26,683 bases of DNA, taken from assembly GCA_900546005.1 (NCBI GenBank), contig URBJ01000024.1, positions 1 through 26,683 of the forward strand, in the 5' to 3' direction. The position numbers were made by a program, and so were the translations under genes. This document shows positions 8,547 through 16,024 of this stretch, one piece after another (the stretch's first letter is position 1; each line of letters opens with the position of its first letter). Under the pieces are notes generated by a model that did not search any database, was not told the origin of the DNA, and saw nothing but the letters and a program-made list of their open reading frames with translations. This DNA comes from an uncultured Alistipes sp. (lineage in GTDB: Bacteria > Bacteroidota > Bacteroidia > Bacteroidales > Rikenellaceae).

Positions 8547-8795
8547 TTAGGGGTTGTACAGATCGAGATTCCGGAAGGCAAAGATTTCTTGTAACAGGAC
8601 AATATACTCTTCGGCTTCGGGATGAGAACCGACAATCTGTTTTACGTGCAGGAAGTCGTTCATCGCCTTGTCGTACGCCCCGCTGCGGAAATAGAGGCGC
8701 CCCCGTTCCAACAACAGTTCGGTACGTTGCGGTTGTGATTCGAGGTCGCGGGTCAGTGCCTCGATCCGTTCGGTCGTGTTATTCATGGTATCCAT
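8547..8795 (-). CDS. Small TPR-like protein
   Basis: An 82-residue protein with a single TPR-like helical hairpin: LLLERGRLYFRSGAYDKAMNDFLHV (given in part: GRLYFRSGAYDKAMNDF) matches the W/L-G-Y-A-F spacing of a tetratricopeptide unit, followed by a second helix pair around VGSHPEAEEYIVLLQEI. It lacks a signal peptide and is probably cytosolic, a protein-interaction module of unknown partner. It overlaps the end of nadD by 17 nt from the ATG at 8795, or by 8 nt if the second ATG at 8786 is used. It is the last gene of the yicC-gmk-nadD run. Confidence 0.75.
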   Translation of the reverse strand: MDTMNNTTERIEALTRDLESQPQRTELLLERGRLYFRSGAYDKAMNDFLHVKQIVGSHPEAEEYIVLLQEIFAFRNLDLYNP

Positions 8796-9378
8796 ACAGG
8801 TGGTGTTCGCGAATGAAGGTTCCGATGCCTTCGGGCAGTTCGTTTTCCGGAATTATGCCGTGTGCGATCGACGCGCGGAGGTCCGTAGCCGCTTGCGGCA
8901 TCAGCGGAACGTTAGTGAGCGGGGTGAGCTTTTCGGCCCACGCAAGTTGAGGAATGGGGTACCCCTCACGCGGATAGACCCAAACCGGATATTCGTTTAT
9001 TATCTTTTCGAAACCGTACCATGCGGAAAATCCGACGATGTTGTCGCTGCCGAGCAGCAACCCGAATCGGGTCCGCGGAAACTGGGCTTTCAGCGTTTCG
9101 AGCGTGTGCAGGGTACGCGACGGTTTTTCGAGCTGAAATTCGATGTCCGAAGCGAGCATTCGGTCTGCGTGTCGGGCGCTGCGGATGGCTATGCGAACCA
9201 TCTCGATCCGTAAGGTCTCTGGCGCCAGTTCGTCGTACCGTTTGAACGGATTCTGCGGCGATACGACAAACCACAAGGCATCTGCCCCGATCGCGTCGAG
9301 CGCTGCATCCGCTACGGTCACGTGTCCGCGGTGAATCGGGTTGAACGAGCCGAAATAGAGTACAACGGTTTGAGACAT
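8779..9378 (-). CDS. nadD: Nicotinate (nicotinamide) mononucleotide adenylyltransferase
   Basis: Adenylyl transfer from ATP to NaMN to give NaAD, the penultimate step of NAD synthesis. The start is placed at the ATG at 9378 (MSQTVVLYFGSFNP), because the nucleotide-binding motif GSFNPIHRGH must lie at the extreme N-terminus. A longer open frame to 9423 would overlap gmk. The product is 199 residues, typical length. The C-terminal part has the TDLRASIAHG segment corresponding to the ISSTxIR motif, followed by the terminal VREHHLYG-type sequence (IREHHLYGY). Only 4 nt separate it from the gmk stop, so it is in the same operon. Confidence 0.95.
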   Translation of the reverse strand: MSQTVVLYFGSFNPIHRGHVTVADAALDAIGADALWFVVSPQNPFKRYDELAPETLRIEMVRIAIRSARHADRMLASDIEFQLEKPSRTLHTLETLKAQFPRTRFGLLLGSDNIVGFSAWYGFEKIINEYPVWVYPREGYPIPQLAWAEKLTPLTNVPLMPQAATDLRASIAHGIIPENELPEGIGTFIREHHLYGYHE

Positions 9379-9382
9379 GCAG

Positions 9383-9949
9383 TTATCCGATGAAAGATTC
9401 GGTAATGCGGGTGGCATCGGCAATGGCGGTCTCCAACGAATCGTTTACGACGATCTTGTCGAACAGGGGGGCATACGTGATCTCCTCTTCGGCTTTGGCG
9501 ACCCTTTTGGCGATGGTTTCCGGAGTGTCGGTACCCCGTTTTTCGAGTCTCCGGCGCAACTCCTCCACCGACGGCGGCATGATGAAGATCGAAAGTGCAT
9601 CGTCGCCGAATATCTTTTTCAGGTTGACACCCCCTTTGACATCGACATCGAAGACAATCACATGCCCTTTGTCCCAGATGCGTTTCAGTTCGGAGCGGAG
9701 CGTACCGTAGCAGGTGCCGGCATAGACCTCTTCCCATTCGACGAACTCACCGGCAGCCACTTTGTTTTTAAACTCCTCGTTGGTGAGAAAATAGTACTCT
9801 TTTCCGTTGACCTCACTGCCTCTCGGAGCGCGGCTGGTGGCCGAAATCGAAAACTCGAGCTGCGGAAAACGTTTCAGCAGGTGTCCGATCAGAGTCGACT
9901 TTCCGGATCCCGAGGGGGCGGAGAAAATGATGATTTTTCCGTTTTTCAT
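9383..9949 (-). CDS. gmk: Guanylate kinase
   Basis: Phosphorylates GMP to GDP with ATP; cytosolic. The start is the ATG at 9949 (MKNGKIIIFSAPSGSGKST), which places the P-loop SGSGKST at residues 13-19 as usual. Also seen are the GMP-binding segment SATSRAPRGSEVNGKEYYFL and the VDVKGGVNLKK region. The product is 188 residues, normal for the family. The open frame upstream to 10570 is an out-of-frame reading of yicC and is not part of the gene. It lies 38 nt after yicC and 4 nt before nadD. Confidence 0.96.
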   Translation of the reverse strand: MKNGKIIIFSAPSGSGKSTLIGHLLKRFPQLEFSISATSRAPRGSEVNGKEYYFLTNEEFKNKVAAGEFVEWEEVYAGTCYGTLRSELKRIWDKGHVIVFDVDVKGGVNLKKIFGDDALSIFIMPPSVEELRRRLEKRGTDTPETIAKRVAKAEEEITYAPLFDKIVVNDSLETAIADATRITESFIG

Positions 9950-9987
9950 GATGCTTCGGTAGTAACAGTTTTTTCGATGAGCCGATA

Positions 9988-10872
9988 CTATAAAATGTTG
10001 AGCACTTGTTCCTTGATCTTTTCGAGCTCGTCCTTCATCTCGACGACCTTTTTCTGGATGGTCGCCTCGTTGGCCTTCGATCCCAGTGTGTTGATCTCGC
10101 GTCCGAGCTCCTGCGCGATGAAGCCGAGCTTGCGTCCGACTCCCTCTTCGGTGTGGGCGACTTCCCGGAAGTAGCGGCAGTGGTTCTGAAGCCTGATCTT
10201 CTCTTCGGTGATGTCGAGCTTCTCGATGTAGTAGATCATCTCCTGCTCCAGCCGGTTCGTGTCGTAGGGAATGCCGAGTGACTCGATATTTTCGCGGATA
10301 CGGGTTTTGATGGTTTCGGTACGCGCCTTCTCGAAAGGTATGATCTCCTCCTTGAGCTGTTCGATTTTCGAAATCCGATGCAGCAGGTCGGCGATCAGCG
10401 TAGCTCCCTCCTGAAGTCGGAATGCATCGATGCGGTCGAGTGCCTGATCGAGGCTGTTCATGATGGCGTCGGTCTCTTCGTCCGAGAGGTCCTGTGTGTC
10501 GTTCTGGATCACATCCGGCAGCCGGAGGATGGAAGAGATCGCAGCGGCATTTATCTCCGAAGTGTTCCATGCGATGCCGTTGTTCTCGGCGATGCGGCGG
10601 AGTTGGGCGTAGTATGCGTCGAAAGCTGCAGGGTCGATGTTGACCGGAGTGGAGGGGCCCACATTTTCGTAGCTGATGAAGGCATCGACCTTACCCCTGA
10701 GCAACCGTTTCCCGATTCGGTTTCGGATATCGTATTCGAGAGCCCGGTATATGGCCGGCAGTTTGACCGAGAGGTCGAGCTGCTTGCTGTTGAGCGAGCG
10801 GATTTCGACGGTTATTTTTTTGTGTTCGAGCAAGGTTTCTCCTTTGCCGAACCCTGTCATGGATTTGATCAT
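9988..10872 (-). CDS. yicC: YicC/YloC family endoribonuclease
   Basis: The 294-residue protein starts at MIKSMTGFGKG, the hallmark N-terminus of the YicC family. The N-terminal YicC-like domain contains VEIRSLNSKQLDLSVKLP, followed by a coiled central part and a C-terminal DUF1732 domain with HFREV-like NHCRYFREVAHTEEGVGRKL and the conserved FIAQELGREINTLGSKAN. The family has been described as an endoribonuclease group involved in RNA decay in E. coli. The frame extends upstream to 11025 but the conserved start fixes the ATG at 10872. yicC next to gmk is a very common arrangement in bacteria. A TATTTTTG -7 element lies about 26 nt upstream. Confidence 0.93.
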   Translation of the reverse strand: MIKSMTGFGKGETLLEHKKITVEIRSLNSKQLDLSVKLPAIYRALEYDIRNRIGKRLLRGKVDAFISYENVGPSTPVNIDPAAFDAYYAQLRRIAENNGIAWNTSEINAAAISSILRLPDVIQNDTQDLSDEETDAIMNSLDQALDRIDAFRLQEGATLIADLLHRISKIEQLKEEIIPFEKARTETIKTRIRENIESLGIPYDTNRLEQEMIYYIEKLDITEEKIRLQNHCRYFREVAHTEEGVGRKLGFIAQELGREINTLGSKANEATIQKKVVEMKDELEKIKEQVLNIL

Positions 10873-10897
10873 GTATAAGTCTGTTAGAAGTGTTCCA

Positions 10898-10905
10898 CAA
10901 AAATA
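10898..10905 (-). promoter_or_regulatory. -7 element for yicC-gmk-nadD-TPR operon
   Basis: TATTTTTG on the minus strand (TAnnTTTG), 26 nt upstream of the yicC ATG. The best TTG upstream is only 16 nt away, shorter than the usual 19-21-nt spacing, so the -33 part is uncertain. Confidence 0.45.
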
Positions 10906-10967
10906 GGTTAAAAAGCCGTCGCAAAAAAATAAAAAGTGCACACCGCAGGCAAAAGGGTGAGAAAAAC

Positions 10968-10999
10968 TTTCGGATTTTAGAAATAATTTAATAACTTTG
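10968..10999 (+). promoter_or_regulatory. Promoter for the serC operon
   Basis: TTTC at 10968-10971 (one mismatch to TTTG), a 20-nt spacer, then TAACTTTG at 10992-10999, matching the Bacteroidota promoter. It lies about 80 nt before the serC ATG, in the 208-nt gap divergent to yicC. Confidence 0.55.
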
Positions 11000-11080
11000 G
11001 AGCGTTCTTGTTGTCGCGGTGGCATTCAAGAGCGATCTTCAAAAGGTAAAATTGATTTTAAATATTGATTACTTACAGCT

Positions 11081-12154
11081 ATGAAAAAACACAATTTTAA
11101 CGCAGGTCCTTCCATTTTACCCCGAGTAGCCATTGAAAATGCGGCCAAAGCCGTTCTCGATTTTGAAGGCAGCGGTCTGTCGCTGTTGGAAATCTCTCAC
11201 CGTTCGAAAGATTTCGAGGCAGTGAACGACGAAGCGGAGTCCCTGTTCCGCGAGTTACTGAATGTCCCCGACAATTATAAGATTCTGTTCTTGGGTGGTG
11301 GTGCCAGCACGCAGTTCTTCCACATTCCCTACAATCTGCTCGAAAAGAAAGCCGGTTATATCAATACGGGTGTGTGGTCGAAAAAAGCGATCAAGGAGGC
11401 CAAACTCTTCGGCGAAGTAGAGGTTATCGCCTCTTCCGAGGATAAGAACTTTACTTATATCCCTAAGGACTATAAGATCCCGACCGATATCGATTATCTG
11501 CACATCACAACCAACAATACGATCTACGGTACCGAGTACCAGACCGATATCGACTCTCCGGTGCCTTTGGTTGCCGATATGAGCTCCGATATTCTGAGCC
11601 GTCCGGTGGATGTTTCGAAATATGGCTTGATCTATGGTGGTGCCCAGAAAAATATCGGACCTGCCGGTGTGACGTTCGTTATCGTTCGTGAAGACATCCT
11701 CGGCAAGGTTTCTCGTCCGCTGCCTTCGATGGTCGACTACCGCAACCACATTGCCAGCAAGTCGATGTTCAATACGCCTCCGGTATTTGCCATCTACGTG
11801 GTCAAAGAGACGCTGAAATGGTTGAAGTCGATCGGTGGTGTAGCTGAAATTCAACGCCGCAATCAGACTAAGGCCGAGCTGCTGTACAACGAAATCGACC
11901 GCAACTCGTTGTTCGTAGGTACTGCTGTTAAAGAGGACCGTTCGAAGATGAACGTATGTTTCGTGATGCAGGAAAAATATGCCGATCTGGCTCCCGAATT
12001 CCTCGAATTTGCCAAGAACAAAGGTATGGTCGGTGTTAAGGGGCACCGTCTGGTGGGCGGCTTCCGGGCTTCGATCTACAATGCACTGCCTATCGAAAGC
12101 GTACAGGCTTTGGTCGACTGCATGCAGGAGTTCGAAAAGTTGCACGCTAAGTAG
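11081..12154 (+). CDS. serC: Phosphoserine aminotransferase (3-phosphohydroxypyruvate aminotransferase)
   Basis: PLP-dependent class V aminotransferase converting 3-phosphohydroxypyruvate plus glutamate to O-phosphoserine; usually also serves pyridoxal synthesis. 357 residues, standard length. N-terminal [14 protein letters not shown] is typical. The [10 protein letters not shown] and [12 protein letters not shown] substrate/cofactor segments follow, then the PLP lysine K190 in [13 protein letters not shown]. The C-terminal half ends with [13 protein letters not shown], supplying the substrate-binding arginine. It is the first gene of a plus-strand serine operon, followed after 98 nt by serA. 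Confidence 0.97.
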   Translation: MKKHNFNAGPSILPRVAIENAAKAVLDFEGSGLSLLEISHRSKDFEAVNDEAESLFRELLNVPDNYKILFLGGGASTQFFHIPYNLLEKKAGYINTGVWSKKAIKEAKLFGEVEVIASSEDKNFTYIPKDYKIPTDIDYLHITTNNTIYGTEYQTDIDSPVPLVADMSSDILSRPVDVSKYGLIYGGAQKNIGPAGVTFVIVREDILGKVSRPLPSMVDYRNHIASKSMFNTPPVFAIYVVKETLKWLKSIGGVAEIQRRNQTKAELLYNEIDRNSLFVGTAVKEDRSKMNVCFVMQEKYADLAPEFLEFAKNKGMVGVKGHRLVGGFRASIYNALPIESVQALVDCMQEFEKLHAK

Positions 12155-12252
12155 TCAGACCCCTTCCGATGGGATTGATCCGAACGATATGGCCGTCGCC
12201 GTTTGAAGTAGGCAAGGCGGTCTATTTTGAAACTTTAGAAAATGCTTTGTTT

Positions 12253-13173
12253 ATGAAAATATTGGTAGCAACCGAAAAACCGTTCGCCAAGGCAGCGGTG
12301 GACGGAATTCGAAAAATCGTTGAGGATGCAGGGTATGAATTGGCCCTGTTGGAAAAATATACGGACAAGGCCGATCTGTTGGCCGCAGTGAAGGACGCCG
12401 ACGGACTGATTATCCGTAGCGATAAGGTGACTGCCGAAGTGGTTGATGCAGCCGAGAAACTGAAAATCGTGGTACGTGCCGGTGCCGGATACGACAATGT
12501 CGATTTGGCGGCTTGTACGGCAAAGGGCATCGTCGTGATGAACACTCCGGGCCAGAACTCCAATGCAGTGGCCGAATTGGTAGTATGTATGATGATCTAC
12601 ATGTCGCGGAATCAGTTTACGCCCGAGGCAGGTAAGGAGATCAGCGGCAAACGGCTCGGTATTCAGGCTTACGGAAACGTGGGACGTATCGTTGCCCGCT
12701 ACGGAAAAGGTCTGGGCATGAAGGTTGCCGCATACGATCCGTTCGTGGCTCCGGCCGTTTTCGAAGCTGACGGTGTGGAGATGGTCGACTCGCTCGACAA
12801 ACTGTACGAAACCTCAGATTTCGTGTCGTTGCACATTCCCGCAACCGATCAGACCCGCAAGTCGATCGGTTATGACCTGTTGACCAAGATGCCTAAAGGT
12901 GCGGTTTTGGTGAACACGGCCCGTAAGGAGGTGATCGACGAAGAGGGCTTGATCAAGGCTTTGGAAGAGCGGCCCGATCTGAAATACATTACCGACATCG
13001 CAGCAGATTCTCAGGCGCTGATGAACGAGAAGTTTGGCAAACGCGTGTTCGCAACCCCGAAAAAGATGGGTGCCCAGACGGCAGAGGCCAACATCAATGC
13101 CGGTTTGGCAGCGGCCAATCAGATCGTGGACTTCTTTAAGACCGGAAACCGTAAATTCCAAGTCAACAAGTAG
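12253..13173 (+). CDS. serA: D-3-phosphoglycerate dehydrogenase, short ACT-less type
   Basis: Oxidises 3-phosphoglycerate to 3-phosphohydroxypyruvate with NAD+. The start is the ATG at 12253 (MKILVATEKPF); an open frame extending to 12169 gives an unlikely N-terminus. The 306-residue protein has only substrate and NAD-binding domains, with no ACT/ASB domain, so serine feedback through ACT is absent. Seen: VRAGAGYDNVDL, NTPGQNSNAVAEL, the nucleotide loop GIQAYGNVGR, and the catalytic arginine R224 in NTARKEVID. Unusually, the canonical TPH motif reads TPKKMGAQT (K270/K271 in place of His), and the Glu position reads IAADS (Asp/Ser). This matches the short 'type III' PGDHs I recall from Entamoeba and Bacteroides. 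Middle gene of the serC operon. Confidence 0.93.
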   Translation: MKILVATEKPFAKAAVDGIRKIVEDAGYELALLEKYTDKADLLAAVKDADGLIIRSDKVTAEVVDAAEKLKIVVRAGAGYDNVDLAACTAKGIVVMNTPGQNSNAVAELVVCMMIYMSRNQFTPEAGKEISGKRLGIQAYGNVGRIVARYGKGLGMKVAAYDPFVAPAVFEADGVEMVDSLDKLYETSDFVSLHIPATDQTRKSIGYDLLTKMPKGAVLVNTARKEVIDEEGLIKALEERPDLKYITDIAADSQALMNEKFGKRVFATPKKMGAQTAEANINAGLAAANQIVDFFKTGNRKFQVNK

Positions 13174-13199
13174 TATTTAATCTGATAAGATAAAAGCCT

Positions 13200-13233
13200 A
13201 AGCCTCCGTATTCCGAGATGTCTACGGGGGCTT
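13200..13233 (+). terminator. Hairpin between serA and the DUF1015 gene
   Basis: Arms at 13200-13210 and 13223-13233 (11 bp with one G-U wobble), 12-nt loop, followed by AATTTTAATTAAG. It resembles an intrinsic terminator with a weak U-tract, 27 nt past the serA stop and 34 nt before the next ATG. As no promoter is evident for the next gene, partial termination or attenuation is likely. Confidence 0.55.
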
Positions 13234-13266
13234 AATTTTAATTAAGAAGAGAAGGAGAAAAGAGTC

Positions 13267-14508
13267 ATGGTAAGGATAAAACCATTTAAAGGAATACGTC
13301 CTCCGAAAGCTTATGCGGCGGAGGTGGCATCGCGTCCGTACGATGTGTTGAGTTCGGAGGAGGCCAAACGGGAAGCGACCGAAAAGTCGCTGTTGCATAT
13401 CATCAAGCCCGAGATCGATTTCGATCCGATTGCCGACGAGCACTCCGAGGAGGTCTATCGCAAGGCGGTGGAGAACTTCAAGCTCTGGAGAGAGAAGGGT
13501 TGGTTGGTGCAGGACGATACGGAGAAGTATTACGTCTATGCCCAGACGATGGAGGGACGGACCCAGTATGGTCTGGTTGCTGCGTGTCATTTCGATGACT
13601 ATTTGACCGGAAAGATCAAGAAACACGAGTTGACCCGTCCCGATAAGGAGGAGGATCGTATGATCCACGTCCGCAATCAGCAGGCCAACATCGAGCCGGT
13701 TTTCTTTTCCTATCCGGCAGTCGAGGAGATGGACCATATCGTGCGGGACATCGTGGAAAATCAGGAGGCTGAGTACGATTTTACGGCGGCAGACGGATTC
13801 CGTCATCAGTTTTGGGTGATCAACGACAAGGCGGTCATCGATCGGATTACGCAGATTTTTGCCGAGGTCCCGGCGTTGTATGTGGCCGACGGACACCACC
13901 GGACGGCTGCTGCGGCTCGTGTCGGACAGGAGATGATGCAGAAGAATCCGGCCCATACGGGCAACGAGGAGTATTGCTTCTTCCTTGCGGTAATCTTCCC
14001 GGACAGCCAGCTGAAGATTATCGATTACAATCGTGTAGTGCGTGATCTGAACGGATTGACGCCGGAGGCACTGCTCAAGGCTTTGGAGAAGAACTTCGAG
14101 GTGGAGGACAAGGGAACGGAGATATACCGTCCGGCGGCACTGCACAACTTCTCCATGTATCTTGGTGGGCATTGGTATAGCCTGACGGCACGCAAAGGGA
14201 CCTACGACGACAATGACCCGATCGGGGTGCTCGATGTGACGATCCTTTCGAATCTGGTGCTGGACGAATTGCTCGGCATCAAGGACCTTCGGACCGACAA
14301 GCGGATCGATTTTGTGGGCGGAATACGTGGACTCGGCGAGCTGAAAAACCGGATCGACAGCGGGGAGATGCAGGTGGCATTTGCTCTGTATCCTGTTTCG
14401 ATGAAGCAGCTGATCGACATAGCCGACACGGGCAACATCATGCCGCCGAAGACGACGTGGTTCGAACCCAAGTTACGGTCCGGTTTGGTGATCCATTCAT
14501 TGAAATAG
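13267..14508 (+). CDS. DUF1015 family protein in the serine operon
   Basis: 413 residues of the DUF1015 (COG4198) family, of unknown function as far as I know. Seen: N-terminal FKGIRPPKAYAAEVASRPYDVLSSEEA, a charged block at about 118-131 (KKHELTRPDKEEDR) and the strongly conserved ADGHHRTAAAA at 207-217 (D208, G209, H210, H211, R212). A Gly-x-His-Arg-x-x-Ala pattern like this occurs in sulfiredoxin and ParB-fold proteins, including the ADP-dependent serine kinase SerK. This together with the serC-serA context suggests a phosphotransfer or regulatory role in serine metabolism (inference only). No signal peptide or membrane segment. A purine-rich stretch (AAGGAGAAAA) precedes the ATG. A strong terminator follows. 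Confidence 0.88.
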   Translation: MVRIKPFKGIRPPKAYAAEVASRPYDVLSSEEAKREATEKSLLHIIKPEIDFDPIADEHSEEVYRKAVENFKLWREKGWLVQDDTEKYYVYAQTMEGRTQYGLVAACHFDDYLTGKIKKHELTRPDKEEDRMIHVRNQQANIEPVFFSYPAVEEMDHIVRDIVENQEAEYDFTAADGFRHQFWVINDKAVIDRITQIFAEVPALYVADGHHRTAAAARVGQEMMQKNPAHTGNEEYCFFLAVIFPDSQLKIIDYNRVVRDLNGLTPEALLKALEKNFEVEDKGTEIYRPAALHNFSMYLGGHWYSLTARKGTYDDNDPIGVLDVTILSNLVLDELLGIKDLRTDKRIDFVGGIRGLGELKNRIDSGEMQVAFALYPVSMKQLIDIADTGNIMPPKTTWFEPKLRSGLVIHSLK

Positions 14509-14525
14509 AGGGACAATTTATCGAT

Positions 14526-14554
14526 AAAACGGAGCGCTCGAAGCGCTCCGTTTT
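14526..14554 (+). terminator. Intrinsic terminator of the serC-serA-DUF1015 operon
   Basis: Perfect 9-bp stem CGGAGCGCT/AGCGCTCCG around a CGA loop, extended by AAAA/TTTT, then TGTTTTTG. It lies 17 nt after the DUF1015 stop codon. Confidence 0.9.
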
Positions 14555-14656
14555 GTTTTTGTACCGTATTGTAAATAAGCCAAGAAAAGGAAAAAAAGAG
14601 AGATTAGATGTCGTAATTCCAGCCGAAAAATCGTATGACGTTCGGAAAGTCGTTTT

Positions 14657-14664
14657 TACATTTG
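14657..14664 (+). promoter_or_regulatory. -7 promoter element of the 2-oxoacid oxidoreductase operon
   Basis: TACATTTG (TAnnTTTG), 20 nt before the ATG of the ferredoxin-like gene and downstream of the preceding operon's terminator. No clear -33 TTG at the expected distance. Confidence 0.5.
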
Positions 14665-14684
14665 ACTGACAAAAAAAGTGATTT

Positions 14685-14918
14685 ATGGCAAAAATCAGAG
14701 GAATCGTAACGATCGAACAGGAGCGGTGCAAGGGTTGCGGCTTGTGTGTCGAGGCGTGTCCGAGCGGGGTGCTCGAGTTGGCTCTCGAGGTGAACGGCAA
14801 GGGGTACCATTACGCAAAAATGGCGAATCCCGATGCGTGCACGGGCTGTACGTCATGTGCGCTGATGTGTCCGGACTGCTGTATTACGGTGTATCGCCAG
14901 AAAGATTCGAACGATTAA
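14685..14918 (+). CDS. 2-oxoacid:ferredoxin oxidoreductase, 2x[4Fe-4S] ferredoxin-like (delta) subunit
   Basis: A 77-residue ferredoxin-like subunit with two complete 4Fe-4S motifs: C15, C18, C21, C25 (CKGCGLCVEACP) and C52, C55, C58, C62 (CTGCTSCALMCP), plus an extra Cys pair at 65-66. It should pass electrons from the thiamine-enzyme intermediate to external ferredoxin. It is the first gene of a four-gene operon (14, 6 and 22 nt between genes) of the KorDABC/VorDABC layout. Similar small subunits occur with pyruvate, branched-chain and 2-oxoglutarate enzymes, so the substrate is not set by this gene. Confidence 0.9.
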   Translation: MAKIRGIVTIEQERCKGCGLCVEACPSGVLELALEVNGKGYHYAKMANPDACTGCTSCALMCPDCCITVYRQKDSND

Positions 14919-14932
14919 AAAAGAGGTAAACG

Positions 14933-16018
14933 ATGGAAGAGATCAGATTGATGAAGGGCAACGAAGTGATTGCCGAAGCGGCGGTTCGTTGCGGATGCGA
15001 CGGATATTTCGGATATCCGATCACACCTCAATCGGAGATATTGGAGACATTATCGGCAATGCGGCCGTGGGAGACGACAGGAATGGTCGTTGTGCAGGCC
15101 GAAAGCGAAGTAGCAGCCATCAATATGGCATACGGAGGTGCCTCATGCGGTAAACGGGTCATGGTGTCGTCGTCGAGTCCGGGAATCAGCCTGATGTGTG
15201 AAGGGTTGAGCTATCTGGCCGGCGCCGAATTGCCTTGCCTTGTGGTGAATGTTTCGCGGGGAGGCCCGGGGTTGGGAACGATACAACCTTCGCAGGCAGA
15301 CTACTTTCAAGCAGTCAAAGGTGGCGGACATGGAGATTACCATCTGATCGTTTTGGCTCCGAATTCGGTGCAGGAGATGTATGATTTTGTCTCTTTGGGA
15401 TTCGATCTGGCATTCCGCTACCGGAATCCGGTGATGATTCTCTCCGACGGAGTGATCGGACAGATGATGGAGAAAGTTGTGTTGTCAGCCCCGAAACCTC
15501 GCTGGAGCGACGAACAGATTGCCGAGATGTGGGGCTCGTGGGCCGTGACGGGAAAACCGGCCTCGCGGACACGGAACATCGTTACCTCGGTCGAGCTCGA
15601 CCCGTTGCGTCAGGAGCGGTTCAACCACAAGTTGACGGATAAGTATCGGACGATTTGCGAACGGGAGGCGCGTTGTGAGATGGTTGCCTGTGAGGATGCC
15701 GACTATGTGATCGTCGCCTATGGATCGTCGGCCCGGATTTCGCAGAAGGTGGTCGAATTGGCCGCCGAGGATGGATTGAAAGTGGGGTTGTTCCGACCCA
15801 TTACGCTCTATCCGTTTCCTGAGCGGGAGATCGAACAGTTGTCGCGTCGGGTGAAGGGTTTCCTGTCGGTCGAGATGAGCATGGGCCAGATGATCGAAGA
15901 TGTAAAGCTCGCATCGCGGTGTCGGGTTCCGGTCTATCATTTCGGTCGGACGGGCGGTGTGATCCACACGCCCACGGAGGTATATGAAGCATTGAAGTCT
16001 AACTTTTTACAGAAATAG
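14933..16018 (+). CDS. 2-oxoacid:ferredoxin oxidoreductase alpha subunit (VorB/KorA-like)
   Basis: 361 residues. The N-terminal pyrimidine-binding (PYR) part begins LMKGNEVIAEAAVRCGCDGYFGYPITPQSE, with the YPITPQSE signature at residues 28-35 and the substrate-side segment VQAESEVAAINMAYGGASCG. It then has SSSPGISLMCEG and the C-terminal transketolase-like domain from about residue 235, beginning near VACEDADYVIVAYGSSARI. Proteins of this type are usually annotated in Bacteroidota as 3-methyl-2-oxobutanoate dehydrogenase VorB, but the family also includes 2-oxoglutarate enzymes (KorA). I keep the general name because the substrate cannot be decided by eye. Same operon as its beta, gamma and ferredoxin subunits. 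Confidence 0.92.
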   Translation: MEEIRLMKGNEVIAEAAVRCGCDGYFGYPITPQSEILETLSAMRPWETTGMVVVQAESEVAAINMAYGGASCGKRVMVSSSSPGISLMCEGLSYLAGAELPCLVVNVSRGGPGLGTIQPSQADYFQAVKGGGHGDYHLIVLAPNSVQEMYDFVSLGFDLAFRYRNPVMILSDGVIGQMMEKVVLSAPKPRWSDEQIAEMWGSWAVTGKPASRTRNIVTSVELDPLRQERFNHKLTDKYRTICEREARCEMVACEDADYVIVAYGSSARISQKVVELAAEDGLKVGLFRPITLYPFPEREIEQLSRRVKGFLSVEMSMGQMIEDVKLASRCRVPVYHFGRTGGVIHTPTEVYEALKSNFLQK

Positions 16019-16024
16019 AGAGAT

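Noticed and set aside
9379..9423. Longer nadD start, overlapping gmk
   Set aside because: GSFNPIHRGH must be near the N-terminus; the ATG at 9378 gives this and leaves a clean 4-nt gap.
9950..10570. N-terminal extension of gmk giving a 395-residue protein
   Set aside because: The extension is an out-of-frame reading of yicC, rich in His/Arg/Pro; the P-loop fixes the start at 9949.
10873..11025. Longer yicC start
   Set aside because: The family begins with MIKSMTGFG; the extra residues lie over the promoter region.
12169..12252. Longer serA start at the upstream ATG
   Set aside because: The extra 28 residues are not typical of SerA, and MKILVATEKP is the expected N-terminus.
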